The translations under genes and the position numbers were made by a program. Positions 23,152 to 33,942 of a stretch of 64,000 nt of DNA are shown here, piece by piece; the stretch's first letter is position 1, and each line of letters begins with the position of its first letter. The notes beneath the pieces were generated by a model that saw only the letters and a program-made list of their open reading frames with translations, was not told the DNA's origin and did no database searches. Source of the stretch: Plasmodium vivax (lineage: Eukaryota > Apicomplexa > Aconoidasida > Haemosporida > Plasmodiidae); contig NC_009913.1 in NCBI RefSeq assembly GCF_000002415.2, positions 1,054,001 to 1,118,000 on the forward strand. The letters are read 5' to 3'.

Positions 23152-24138
23152 AAAGCAGTAAAGTTGCAGTCAAGTCAACTGGGGGAAGGTGCGCGATTCG
23201 GCTTGCTCTCTTAGTAGTGTTCTTTTTTTTTTTGTTTTCTTTTTTTCGCGATACCCTTCTCGGCAGCTTTGCTTCGCCGTGACCTCCCCTTATTGTAGCC
23301 TCTCCACAGGCGAACATATGCAGAGCCGGCGCCACGGCATACGCAAGTGCATAAGGGTAGCGGCGCCACTCCCTTTTTCTTTTTGCCGCCAATGAAAAAA
23401 GTGCTCAGCGCGGCGCAGCAAACGTATGACATTCTGTTGACGGGGAGGGAATACACGTTTGGTTTGTTCCCCCCGGCGCTTCTCCCATTTTTCCGCTTCC
23501 AGGTTTGGCGGCGCCGTTGGGAAAAAAGAAGAAATAAAAGGAAAAAGAAGGAAAAAAAAAAAGAAAAAAAAAGAAGAAACACATATCTACACTGCTTCAT
23601 TAAAACCAATTGAACTTGCGCCCTCCCCCTTTGCCGCCCCTCCGCATCACATGGCTCAGTTGGGAAAAAAAAAAAAATTAATCAAATTAGCAGCGGAACG
23701 GTGGTACGCATAACATGTAACCGTTTAGGGGTTGTTCCTCTGGGGGGATGAGCGCTTCGAATGGAGTAGCCCAATGACAAATGGACCCATAAATGCAGCC
23801 ACCCCTCTCTTTCATTGGTTTAGTTCCCCCAGGGTGGCCGTAACGCCGGGTTGTGCACCGATGGGTATGACGTTGTTGACGTGGGCGTGGCAACCCCTCC
23901 CGTACCCCTTCACTGATCGCCCCTGCTGGTAATAACCCCCCAATGGAAAGACCTACACCTTCTTGAGCGTACGGGTGGGGGGGAACCCCCATGCAACTGC
24001 CTGGCCTACCAAGCTGTGCCCCTTTCCGCTTGCGCACACGTATGCCCGCATGACGGGTAAAATTTAAAAAGATGCCTGTGGAAATATTCGTAACGAAAAA
24101 AAAAAAAAAAAGGAGAAGCAGAAGGAGAAGAAGCAGAG

Positions 24139-24170
<32 letters not shown>

Positions 24171-24641
24171 AGCGGCGTAGGAGAAGTCTAGGGAGACGAT
24201 GGGGGGAAATAACTCGACCTGCGCTCGGGGCGCGCGGCCAACAAAATGCGCGTCAAAAAAAAACATACGTTTGTGTGTAGGCCCCTCCTCATGTGGAAAG
24301 ACATTCCCCATTTTAAATTCTTCAAAATGGGTGACGCACGTGGGTTGAGACATGCGTTGAGGGGCTAGGGGGACCACCCTTCCTGTGTTAACACGCCCCT
24401 GGGGGGGATGCCGCATAACATCGCGTCGCTCCTCATCTTCCCACCGATCCACCGGTGGGCTTCTTCGAGAGTAGCGTCATTTGGGAGGCCATGTGGTAGA
24501 CTCACTTGCGTAGCTCATATAGGTGCTTCTTCCCCTCTGCATCGATGGTGACTAAGCGGTGGAGGAAGTCGCGCGGGGGGTCCCCAGTGATGGCCGCTCT
24601 AACGCTTTTAGATTGCCACTTTTGGAGTGCCACCCACCCGG
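22502..24641. other. S15A upstream region and HVA22 downstream flank
   Basis: No complete gene is supported. Contains the GCAGAAAAA array (22545-22735), a long A run (about 23116-23149), purine repeats of AAAGAAGG type (about 23520-23575), and a GCAGAG hexamer array (about 24117-24172). At 24502-24650 the minus strand has an open frame of about 50 codons, out of frame with the HVA22 stop. Confidence 0.55.
22545..22735. repeat. AGCAGAAAAA tandem array upstream of S15A
   Basis: About 17 units of 9-11 bases (AGCAGAAAAAG, AGCAGAGAAAG, AGCAGAAAAAA). On the S15A coding strand it reads as a polypyrimidine CTTTTTCTGCT array 45-235 bases before the ATG. The long frames across it on both strands are repeat artefacts. 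Confidence 0.9.
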
Positions 24642-25459
24642 TCAGACATTCCTGCGGCGAACGCCGTCCTGCACGAGCTTCTCCGTGAGGTTGCCGGTGA
24701 TCTGCGTGAGGTGGCTGGTGGCCGTCTGGCTAATCTTCTGCACCGTGTCGTCTATGGTCTTCTCGTGCTTCAGCAGGATGGGCCGAACGACTAAATTGTA
24801 TACCGTTTCGGCGCCCCTGACTTGCGGCATGTACAGGTAGAGGAGGAAGAGGAGCTTCAACAGGTAGTAAAAGGGGACCCAAAATAGGATTATGTCGATT
24901 AGGTACTCGAAAAAAAAAAACAGCGAGTAGACCACCCAGTAGGTCAGCCACAGCTTCGTTTCGTCTTTTCTTTGGGACTCCACCGCCTTGAACGATTGGT
25001 ACGCTGCGGGGGGGGAGCGGCATTAGGGGGGAAGCGGCATTGTGGGGGGAAGAGGCATTAGGAGGGGAAGCGGCACAGTGGAGACAACAGTGCAGACCGC
25101 AGCGCAAACCGCAGCGCAAACCGCAGCGCAGCCTCACCTGGGTAGGCAAAGCCGACGACGTTGCAAATGAGGGCCGCCCCCCAGCCGAAGATGAGCGAGA
25201 GGAAGAGGAACCCAGAAACTCCCACAATGACGTAGGACGGCTTGATGCCATATTTCTTTCCCAAATCGTCTAGAAAGGGATACTGCTTCACATGCTCGTC
25301 TATTTTGTCTAGGGTTTTACTTAAATCAAAATTACTAACTGAATCCCCGAGGACTTTGGAGGAGAGCCTCTTGAGGGCGCTCATGTTTTGGGAGCCCCCC
25401 CCTCCTCCGTACCTCTCATGCTCCTTGTCTTTGTTCTTGGGGTACAGCTTTCCCTTCAT
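24642..25459 (-). CDS. HVA22/TB2/DP1 (REEP-like) ER membrane protein
   Basis: Two exons: 25138-25459 and 24642-25003. Donor CCCAG|GTGAGG and acceptor CCGCAG|CGTAC join in phase 1, restoring YPAYQSFKAVES, the hallmark of the TB2/DP1 domain; 227 residues in all. A hydrophobic pair (YVIVGVSGFLFLSLIFGWG and FWVPFYYLLKLLFLLYLYMP) forms the hairpins. GAETVYNLVVRPILLKHE closes the domain. An amphipathic helix (TVQKISQTATSHLTQITGNL) follows. REEP/DP1 proteins shape tubular ER by wedging into the outer leaflet; this role is inferred. A 134-base intron holds CCGCTTCCCC repeats. The tail after the helix is uncertain: a second open frame begins at an AG dinucleotide near 24651 and runs to 24502. No canonical intron to reach it was found. 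Confidence 0.88.
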
Positions 25460-25954
25460 CGCTTCGTCTGCGCGGCAAGAGGGGTCAAATTAGGGGGGGT
25501 ACACCAAGCGGCGCAATGAGCGGTTCACTGAGCGGCACGATGAGCTCAACCAGTGTGCCGCATCTTCGGCGGGGACTCCTCGCCTGACATGTGTGGCGGG
25601 CTTCCCCCCAGTTGCGTCACTACCGACTGCGTCCTACCTGGAGATGGGCTTCCCCCCTGTTGCAACTGCTAACGTTTGCAAAAAGGCTACGCGGCGAACT
25701 TGAGATCGGTTGGGAGAGGCCTTCCCTTTGGGGGGAGACGACTGGTGGTCGAACCTTCGGGGACCCGTTCGAAGGCACTGCTGTACGCAAACGGGCGGCA
25801 AAAGAGCGGCAAACGGCCAGCAAAGCGCAGCTCCTGCTTTTGCCACGGCCAACTTGAGCGCATTCACTCCAAGTGCATTGTTCGTTTGGCACACAGGATG
25901 TGCTTAGCGTTTGCCTGGAAGCATCAGCACGTGGGTTTCCCTCCTTGCATCCGC

Positions 25955-26080
25955 ACTGGGCATCCACGCTTGGTATTGCTCTCTTAACATCCACGCTTGG
26001 TATTGCTCTCTTAACATCCACGCTTGGTGTTCCTCTCTTGGCATCCGCGCTTTATATTCCTCTCTTAACATCCACGCTTG
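25955..26080. repeat. 27-base minisatellite, about 5 copies
   Basis: Units read CATCCACGCTTGGTATTGCT followed by CTCTTAA, with divergence in the outer copies. Noncoding, upstream of the HVA22-type gene. Confidence 0.8.
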
Positions 26081-26296
26081 ACTCACAAAAGGGCGCTGCC
26101 AGCACAGGGGCACATACAAGGGGAGGCGACGAAGATCGTGAAAAAGCAAAGGGCCCAGTTGACAAGAAAAAAAAAAAAAAAATGTCGAAGCAGATGGCGA
26201 AAATGAAATGGTGCAGAGCTGCGTGAGGTGTGCGCTGTGCGGGGGGGGAGAGTCAGGCGCGCGAAAAGGAAAGAAAAAAAAAGAAAAAAAAAAAAA

Positions 26297-26428
26297 ACAC
26301 ATACATATGTTCATATGTTCGTATGTTCATATGTTCGTATGTTCATATGTTCGTATGTTCATATGTTCGTATGTTCATATGTTCATATGTTCATATGTTC
26401 ATATGTTCGTATGTTCATATGTAGATAT
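26297..26428. repeat. CATATGTTCGTATGTT microsatellite
   Basis: Alternating TTCATATG and TTCGTATG octamers run for about 130 bases, then merge into a TA-rich stretch. CATATG is self-complementary in every second unit, so the array can form hairpins. Confidence 0.9.
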
Positions 26429-28444
26429 GTACATATATATATACATCACACGGAGGACGCGTGCCAAATGTGCCGCGTGAGAGTAAAGGGGCGAGTCATT
26501 TGGCTGAATGCCCCCCCTAGGGGATCCGCATGATCTAATTTCTCTGCCTCTGCCGCCCCGAAGGAGAAACAGACAAATAGCGGGTGAGTAACGGAGGGAA
26601 GCCGCTCCAGGAAAAGAAAAAAAAAAAAAATAAAAAAAAAAAAAAAAAAATAAATAAATAAATACACCAATTCGACCGTCCGATGGGGGGAAAGCAAACA
26701 GTTTTACCTCCCACCTAAAAAGGAACACCCTGGGGTGGTGTTAAAAAGGAGTTACCTTCTCACACCGCTCACGTTTTCTCACCAAATGGAACAAATAATT
26801 CCCCCCTGCTCGGGTGCTACGTGGACAGCGAATCAGTTGGCTCGGCATCTTTCCTCGGGCGCGCTTCCCCATGTGGAGGCAAATCCGCACAGATTGGCAG
26901 TTCGAGTTGCAACTTAACGGAGCAGTTTTTCCTTTCAAACGTGGCCCGCTCGGGGAAAGGGGCTGCCTCTCCTGCCCACAGATCGTTGTCTAGTCGATGG
27001 GCGCTGGGTGGGCCTCTTGACGAAGTAGCCCACTTCCACAGGTTACGTCTCCACCGGTGTGGAAGCGAGGAGGTTCGTCCCTCGTAGGCAAAACAAATGA
27101 GCAGTTGGTGAACACCTCCAAATTGGGGTACCTCTTCCCTTTCACGTGAGATACGTCACCCATTTGGACCATCCTACTGGAGCAGCAACGGGCAAGGGAG
27201 CAGACGGAGGGAGGAAACACAAAAAGAGGAGGTTGATCGGGGGGTTGCTAATCAGTAAGACGGGTAACTCCCCCCCCTGATGGTTTTTATTTCCGGAGAT
27301 GGAAGGGGTGTGTCTGTGTGTGGGGGGGGGGAGGGGGGCACCCCTCTTGTAATGCCTTCCCAGGGGGTGGAGTCCCCCCATAGAGGTGCCAGTTTTAACG
27401 CAGCGTGTAACAGCGCGGCGGCGGAGGAGACGCCCACGTGAGAGTGCCACTGCCCCGTAAAGGTGCATCCATGCGCGTGGAACCCATACGCGTGGAACCC
27501 ATGCATGTGGACTAATTCACAGTCAAGTGCGCCTTTGTGAGAGTGCCTCCTCATTGTGGCCTACGCAAGATGGTATGCTCCCTGTGCGTTCTTCTCTGCC
27601 CCCCTGGGAAATGCGAAACGGGAAGAGCGCAGCGCACATGTGTTTGCTTGAGCGGTTGGGCGGTCGGTCGGTCGGTCGGTTGGACGGTCCATCACGCGGT
27701 CCACTCCGTTTGTGCTCGGCCAAACTAAACCGTTCGAGTGGCAGAAGGTGCCCAGAGAACCCCCCCCCGCAGGTATACACATACGAAGGCACATGCATGC
27801 GGCGTCTCAATGCGAGCAGCCGTTCTGGGGGGAGCTCACGAAAGCAAAACGCGCTTAACCAGTTGGGACTAATTTTTTTTAATCTGCAAATTCTGCACCC
27901 CCTCTGACCCTTTCACTAACCCTTTCCATCTCTGTGGCGAACAGCTGAGTGGAGATTCACCCGTTCCTCCTCCATTGATGATGCAACGTCGCCACGGCTG
28001 AGTCGCATACATAGGTAAGACCCGACTGGTTTGCCCCTTCCCAGTGTACCCATCCCTGTGCCCACCATACACGTGGGGCACAGCAGATTCATTTGCTACG
28101 CTCGCATTCGGGTGAGCTGCGCCAGCCTGGAGCATCTTTGCAGCACCTCTCCTTTACGCAGCTCGACGCGTCCGTTTGGCTTCTCCCCCCTCAGCGAGGG
28201 CCCCATAAAAGGGGCGCGCAACTGCTTCCATGCCACTTGCGCGGGAGTAGCTGCTCCAAAGCAGTTGCGCGAAAGCGGTGACCCACGAATGGTTAAAACT
28301 TGCAAATTGTTAACGCTAACATGTTCGTGCCGAAACAGCGACGAACGCTCTCGCGCGCGTGTCAACCACTTCCCCGCTGAGTCGTTTTTTTTTTTTTTTT
28401 CCTTTTCCATTTGGGGGCAAAGCAGCAACCCTTCAACTTCAACA

Positions 28445-28478
<34 letters not shown>

Positions 28479-28561
28479 CATTTTTTTTTTTTCCCCTCTC
28501 CCTGATTTGTTGCCCCATTTGAAATTACAGCCAAGGCGAATGACTTCCGATTGACGAAGAA

Positions 28562-28757
28562 GGTTTCTTTTTTGGCCGCTCTTCCAGCTTTTCCGCTTTT
28601 TTGGCCGCTCTTCCTGCTCTTCCGTTTTTTGGCCACTTTCCCCTCTCTTCCGCTTTTTTGGCCCCTCTTCCTACTTCTCAGCTTTTTTGGCTCCTCTTCC
28701 TACTCCCCCCCTTTTTTGTTCCCTCTTCCAACGCTTCCCCTTTTTTGCTCCCCCTTT
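28562..28757 (+). repeat. Pyrimidine-strand repeat directly upstream of FNT start
   Basis: Degenerate units of TTTTTTGGCCGCTCTTCC / TTTTTTGGCTCCTCTTCC fill the 200 bases before the FNT ATG at 28768. They probably lie in the leader or core promoter. Confidence 0.8.
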
Positions 28758-28767
28758 GCCCCGTAAA

Positions 28768-30213
28768 ATGACAAAGGGCAGCAAATACACGATAGACCCG
28801 ATCAGCGTGAAGACCGCGTGCACCAGCGAGGAGTCCTACATTCGATGCGTTGAATATGGCAAGGGGAAGGCGCATTACCCCAATTTGTCGCTGCTGGCCA
28901 AGGCGATCCTGGCCGGCGTTTTCGTCGGCGTCTGCGCGCACGCCTCGGGGATAGCAGGTTAGCAGCGCGAGGGGGGAGGGGGCCCAGCGAAGTGGATCGC
29001 AAAAATGGATAGCGATGTGCCGCTATAAATGTGCCGCTATCCATGGGCGCAATAAATGGACGCCCGTGAGCATGCCCACGTTTCCACCTCGCTCGTTGCG
29101 CCGCTACGCCGCCCCACCGCTACGCTACCACCGCCGCTTCCCCCCCCCTGCAGGCGGCCACTTCTACTACCACAAGCTGCGAGAACACGTGGGGATCTCG
29201 ATGAGCGCCTTCGTCTACGGATTCACCTTCCCTATAGCTTTCCTGTGCATCATAGCGACTGGATCGGACCTATTCACGGGGAACACCCTAGCCGTGACGA
29301 CAGCGTTGCTGCAAAGGAAAGTCACTTTGCTGGAGTACCTACGAGTAATGAGCATCTCTCTCTTTGGCAATTACGTGGGAGCAGTTTCCTTTGCCTTCTT
29401 CGTCTCCCATCTATCCGGGGCTTTCAAAAAACATGAAGAAATTGGCAAAAATCACATCTTTCAATTTTTAAATGATATAGCCGAGAAGAAAGTGAGCCAC
29501 ACGTTTGTCCAGTGCGTCTGTCTAGCGATAGGTTGTAACATTTTTGTTTGCCTCGCCGTTTACTTCGTTTTAACTATTAAGGATGGCTCCGGGATGGTCT
29601 TCAGTGTGTTTTTTGCGGTATACGCTTTCGCCATCGCAGGATACGAGCACATCATCGCCAACATGTATACGCTCAACCTCGCCCTCATGATTGAGGCCAA
29701 CGTGGATTGGACGAAAGCCTACGTGGATAACCTGCTGCCGACGCTGATTGGGAATTATGTGAGTGGCCAAGGGGAGGCAGCTCTCCGGGAGGGAGAGTGG
29801 AGCGGGCATCATCGAGCGGCTATCTTAGAGTGGCCATCATCGAGCGACCATCTTCCACCTGCGAGCCCCGCTTCACCCCGTTGTTACATCGGCACCCCCC
29901 CTCCCCTTTGCAGATTGCCGGAGCGATCGTCCTCGCGTGCCCGCTCTTCTACATCTACCGCCACAGCTACAGTGACTACGAAAAGACACGTGGCGATGGG
30001 GGCAACTCTGGTTTGAAGAGGTAGATGAGGGAGGGCACACTGCGTTGGCTGCTTCCCCGGGGGAGCAGCACACCTTTATGTGTGTATACCAGTATGTGTG
30101 TGCCATTTTCCCCCGTCACATCTCTACACCCCATTGTAAACACACTCCTCCCACTTCTCCCCCACCGGTGCAGCCTCTCCATAGAAATGCAAAACGGTAG
30201 CAGTGGCAGATGA
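28768..30213 (+). CDS. FNT: Formate-nitrite transporter (lactate/H+ symporter)
   Basis: Four exons: 28768-28957, 29154-29758, 29914-30020 and 30174-30213. Introns of 196, 155 and 153 bases have GT-AG ends, and the join gives 313 residues, close to the P. falciparum protein. The last exon adds only SLSIEMQNGSSGR and would be missed by reading the frame to the TAG at 30022. Six hydrophobic helices are visible, with the conserved LLAKAILAGVFVGVCAHASG, FTGNTLAV and AIAGYEHIIAN segments. FNT exports lactate with protons across the plasma membrane and serves glycolysis. Gly106 in FTGNT corresponds to the P. falciparum Gly107 position linked to inhibitor resistance. Introns 1 and 2 contain CCGCTACG and CATCATCGAGCG repeats. 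Identification rests on near-complete similarity over all helices. Confidence 0.97.
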
Positions 30214-30336
30214 GGTGAACGGATGGACCCCCTCCTGGCACACTGAACATTGGAGCGAAATTCCAGTTAACCTTTTTCCCCTGTCCCTGTCTTGTTCCTC
30301 ACGTGAAAGCACGTCAGCAGTTGTAGCCACACGTGT

Positions 30337-30443
30337 GGCGGCATGTACAGCCAAACGTATGGCACTTCCAACCAAACGCGTGGCACTTCCATCCAAACGT
30401 ATGGCACTTCCATCCAAACGTATGGCACTTCCAACCAAACGCG
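30337..30443. repeat. 20-21 base minisatellite GGCACTTCCAACCAAACG
   Basis: About five tandem units differing at ACC/TCC and CGC/CGT positions, in the 3' flank of FNT. Confidence 0.85.
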
Positions 30444-30747
30444 TGTGTTTCCACCCCGCTTTTTCCACGCACCCCTATGTCTCTACCTCTTTATGTGTAT
30501 CTTATGAAGTGTAATAACCCCTTTGCGTCCATTTTTAATTGATTATTTACCCTGGCTTTTTTCCCCCTAGTTGGTTAATTTTTTTTCTTTTTTTTTTTTT
30601 TTCCCCTCCACTTCTCTGCCAACATTTGCGTTGCACACCGGATTGCTTCCCCCCTCTGCTGCGCCCGGTGTGCGAAACAATTTTTTGGGAATCTCCAAAT
30701 TGTAGAAATAAGTATGCCTCTTTCTTTTCCCCGTGCGTTCGCTTTGC

Positions 30748-30838
30748 CAGTTAGCATTTGCCAGTTAGCATTTGCCAGTTAGCATTTGCCAGTTAGCATT
30801 TGCCAGTTAGCATTTGCCAGTTAGCATTTACCAGTTAG
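30748..30838. repeat. 14-base tandem repeat GCCAGTTAGCATTT
   Basis: Six to seven nearly perfect head-to-tail copies; the final copies differ by one base. Noncoding. Confidence 0.95.
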
Positions 30839-31255
30839 CGTTAAGCTCCTTTTTGCCTTCTTTTAATTTTCTTTTACTTTTCCTTTTCCTTTTTTTTACT
30901 TTTTTTTTTTTTTTTTTTTTTGTGCCAAGCGGCGCGGCGCCCGCTGGGAAGCCCTGCCAACTCAGCGACGGGTCGTGCACGCGACCCCTCAATTTGCCTG
31001 AACAGTTCAGGGGCGTTTCGTGCAGTTTCGCGGTGGTTTCGCGGAGGAAGTTTTGCGGCGCCTGTGCGGGCCGCGCGAAAAGAATCGTACATGCATAGAC
31101 GGAAAGGCGGAAAGGCGGAAAGACGCAAAGACGCAAAGACGCATACATGCATATACGGCTAGCCGCCTATCCGAAAGACGCATACATGCATGTACGGTTA
31201 GCCGCCTATCCGAAAGACGCATACATGCATACATGCATATACGGTTAGCCGCCTA

Positions 31256-32620
31256 TCAGCCAATCCGCCCGGCCGCCTGACCGCGCACCTGGGCCGCGAG
31301 CAACGCGTGCGAGCTGCGCGTGCGCGCGGTCAAGTCGTCGATGAGGGCGAAGTTGCGCCGGTAGTTATTCAGCGTCTCCTGAATGAGCTTCACGATGGAG
31401 TCTATTTCTCGCGCCTCCCGGTCCGCCTGCCTCTTCAGCTCATCCATCTGTCCATACAGTTGGCTGGCCTTCTCCTCCACAACGGCGACGTTCTTCTCCT
31501 CTGCCTGCACTTTTGCATTCCACTTGTCCTTCTGTTGAGCAAAGTACTGCTCCGTTTCGAGGAGGATCTTTTCCTGCTGCTTCCTCTTCATGGTGAGATG
31601 CTCCTTTTCTGATTTCAAATTCTTTAAATGTTTTTCCAGCCCCTTTAGCTCTTCCTTCTTTCCTATGTGCAGTTTAATAGTCTCATTAAAATGACCAGTG
31701 AGGATGGTCACGAGGTCTACTAGTTTCTTCAAACACAAATCGGAGATATTTATTTTATTTTTAATTTCTTCATTTTTTTTTTTATCCTTTTCAAAGTAGG
31801 ATACATGTTCCAGTAGGAGATTCTTCAACTCTTGATTGTATTCTTGTAGTTTTTCCGGTGAAGGGACAATTTGGTCTTCCAAATCTTCTTTCTTTTGCCT
31901 GAATCGCGAAAACTGGAAGATAATTTCATTCGTCTCATTCACAATTTTGTCCTTTGCTGCCCTCAACGAAATGATAGTGCTCTGCTGTGCGTTTAGCATA
32001 TTTTGGTTTTCTATAATTTCTTCTTCATAATCCCTTTTTTTATTTTTTTCACTCAAAACGCTGTTTTTTACTTGCTCGTAGTTTTCCTGGAGAGACTGCA
32101 GTTCGTTTTTCACCGCTTTCAACTCAGCGCCCAATGCTGAGTCTTCACTTTTCCCCTCCTCGATCCTCCTTATCTTCATATCATTGTCTACGTAAATTTG
32201 TTCCTTATACTTGGTGAAGTGCACAAATGCGCTTATTAGTCTGGCCATGTGGCTGCTCACTGGCTTGAAAAGATAACTCAGGGTGTTTTCTACGCACAGG
32301 ATTTTATTCACTTGTTCGCAGTGCCGTATAAACCGCAGATTTCCGATGGCTTGCAGGTGGTTCTTCCCTTCGTTGGGCAAAATCTGTATACCATCGATGG
32401 ACGGCATGGAGCTTTTCAAGTCCCCCGTGAACTCCTCAATCCGTATGTTGTTAATGTCCTTGTTAAGGATGTGCTTTATGCACATGCTGTAGACCCCCTG
32501 CATGTCCTCCGTCGTGGGGTTCTTCAGCGTCCCCTGCGTTATCTCCACGCCGTACTTGCTCATCTCCCCCCGCATCTCCTCAAAGCTGAGTCGCGGCACC
32601 ACCTCGCCCCCGCCGCTCAT
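31256..32620 (-). CDS. NUF2: Kinetochore protein NUF2
   Basis: One exon, 454 residues, starting at the ATG whose codon is at 32618-32620. The N-terminal 150 residues (LSFEEMRGEMSKYGVEITQG, later VYSMCIKHILNKD) fit the NUF2 calponin-homology fold. From about residue 170 onward the protein is continuous heptad coiled coil rich in Lys, Glu and Leu, with LQEYNQELKNLLLEHVSYFE-like segments. NUF2 pairs with NDC80 and links centromeres to spindle microtubules. The final residues after LLAAQ sit in repeat-rich DNA. CAG|GTGCGC could be a splice donor there, so the exact C terminus is less sure. The position beside FNT and the pyrophosphatase matches the gene order I recall for P. falciparum chromosome 3. 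Confidence 0.88.
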   Translation of the reverse strand: MSGGGEVVPRLSFEEMRGEMSKYGVEITQGTLKNPTTEDMQGVYSMCIKHILNKDINNIRIEEFTGDLKSSMPSIDGIQILPNEGKNHLQAIGNLRFIRHCEQVNKILCVENTLSYLFKPVSSHMARLISAFVHFTKYKEQIYVDNDMKIRRIEEGKSEDSALGAELKAVKNELQSLQENYEQVKNSVLSEKNKKRDYEEEIIENQNMLNAQQSTIISLRAAKDKIVNETNEIIFQFSRFRQKKEDLEDQIVPSPEKLQEYNQELKNLLLEHVSYFEKDKKKNEEIKNKINISDLCLKKLVDLVTILTGHFNETIKLHIGKKEELKGLEKHLKNLKSEKEHLTMKRKQQEKILLETEQYFAQQKDKWNAKVQAEEKNVAVVEEKASQLYGQMDELKRQADREAREIDSIVKLIQETLNNYRRNFALIDDLTARTRSSHALLAAQVRGQAAGRIG

Positions 32621-33942
32621 CGTGATCAGCGGCGGGGGCGGTCGGCGGTTAGAGCGGTAGGAGATCAGCTGGCGGGGTGACTATATCATTTGGTTAACTC
32701 GTTCGTCAGTCACTCGTCAGTCACTCGTTAATCGCTCGCTAACTGCTTCGTCGCACTGTTTTATTTTTTTTTTTTTCGCGAGTTGTGTCTACTTCAGTCC
32801 CCTGGCCACTCCGGAACGGGCGCGACAAGAAGATGTTTTCCCGTTTGGGCGATTTTCCGCTTGGGCGATTTTTTTTCCCGCAATTTTGCTTTAAAAAGGG
32901 CAAACGCGCAGCGAGGGAGAGGCGCCGGGAAGTGAGCGCTTTGGCAAAGTTAACACATCGGCGAAGCGAACGGTTTGGCAAAGTAAACGCGCGGGGGGGA
33001 AATACTGGCGTGTAATTTTTTTTTAAGTCACTCCGCCGGGGCATGCCAGCGGTGCTGCCAAAAAGGGGAAGCGCGTTTCATACCGTTGGGGGGAAATAGC
33101 CCAGTTTGTAATTTTTTATCTTTTCTTTTTTTTTTTTTTTTTTTTTTTTTCCAAACACACACGCACGCCGCTTAACATGCCTGCGTCGGGAAGGATGTCC
33201 CATCAGATGGCGCCGACTCGGTGAAGCCGCGGGCCATCCGCAGGGGACAGCCCAACATGCAACAAAACGGGATGGTCGCACCCGTTCACCATTTGTGTGA
33301 CCCCCGAAGCGGTCGAAGCGGTGGGTGTTTGTGAAACTGTGCTGCCCTGTCTGTAGGTGATACCTCCAGTGGCACTGTAAGGTGGGTCCTCTCTCCCCTT
33401 CCGGTAGGCACACTTCGCGTGGGGATACACACTCACCTGGTTTTCACGTCCATAACGGTACTGCCTCAACAATGTCAATATTACTGCCATGATGGCGAGA
33501 TAGCTTCGCATCGCCGGTTAGCTCTCCCCACTGCGTGTCATGCCACCCTGAGGAAATAAACCTGTGGGCGCCTTTCCCGGAAAGGAGCCCCCTCAAGTGG
33601 GTGTACCTCTCACCTCTTCCTTTGATCACGTCCAAATTGGGGATGGCGCAGTGGAGGTCACCTCCCCCTATGTATGCACACCGCTGTGCAGCGCCCCCTG
33701 TTCGGCTCCCGCTTGGGGCGTGGCGAAGTGCCGAAGCAGGGCATCCTCAAAAAAAAGAAAAAAAAAAAAAGGATAAAAGGGGAACCCCTGTGGAAGCGAT
33801 GACACATTGTAGGATAGCCCAATCGTAGAAGCGGGTAAAAAAAAAAGAAAAAAAAAAAACTGCCACACAACGCGGTAAAAGGAACCCTCTCCCCTACAGG
33901 AGTGCCCCTTCTGGCGAATGATTGGGGACGCCCTCGCCAAGG
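32621..33942. other. Divergent region between NUF2 and CS-domain gene
   Basis: Contains CGTCAGTCACT repeats (about 32703-32735), T and A runs (about 33124-33150, 33749-33771, 33838-33860), and on the minus strand 33437-33660 a pair of possible small exons bounded by AGAG|GTGAGA, TCCTCAG| and CCAG|GTGAGT. No family can be assigned. Confidence 0.5.

Larger units (their letters stand above)
25460..28767. other. Divergent region between HVA22 gene and FNT
   Basis: This 3.3 kb holds a 27-base ATCCACGCTTGGTATTGCTCT repeat (about 25955-26080), a CATATGTTCGTATGTT array (26297-26428), A-rich tracts (about 26270-26297 and 26609-26665), GGTCGGTC (27661-27685), T runs (28386-28400, 28447-28492) and the pyrimidine repeats before FNT. 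On the minus strand 26990-27177 an ORF starting at an ATG behind a C/T-rich AG gives 60 protein-like residues, but I cannot place it in a family. Confidence 0.55.
30214..31255. other. Convergent 3' flanks of FNT and NUF2
   Basis: Noncoding and repeat-rich: about five 20-21 base GGCACTTCCAACCAAACG units (30337-30443), seven copies of the 14-mer GCCAGTTAGCATTT (30748-30838), T-rich tract (30895-30921), the palindrome variant GCCTGAACAGTTCAGG (30996-31011), and about 40-base units with CATACATGCATATACGG and CCGCCTATCCGAAAGACG (31141-31255). Confidence 0.75.

Noticed and set aside
26990..27220. 76-codon minus-strand ORF with KRYPNLEVFTNCS
   Set aside because: Considered as an organellar L31-type ribosomal protein, but the zinc Cys pairs and core motif are not there and splice support is weak.
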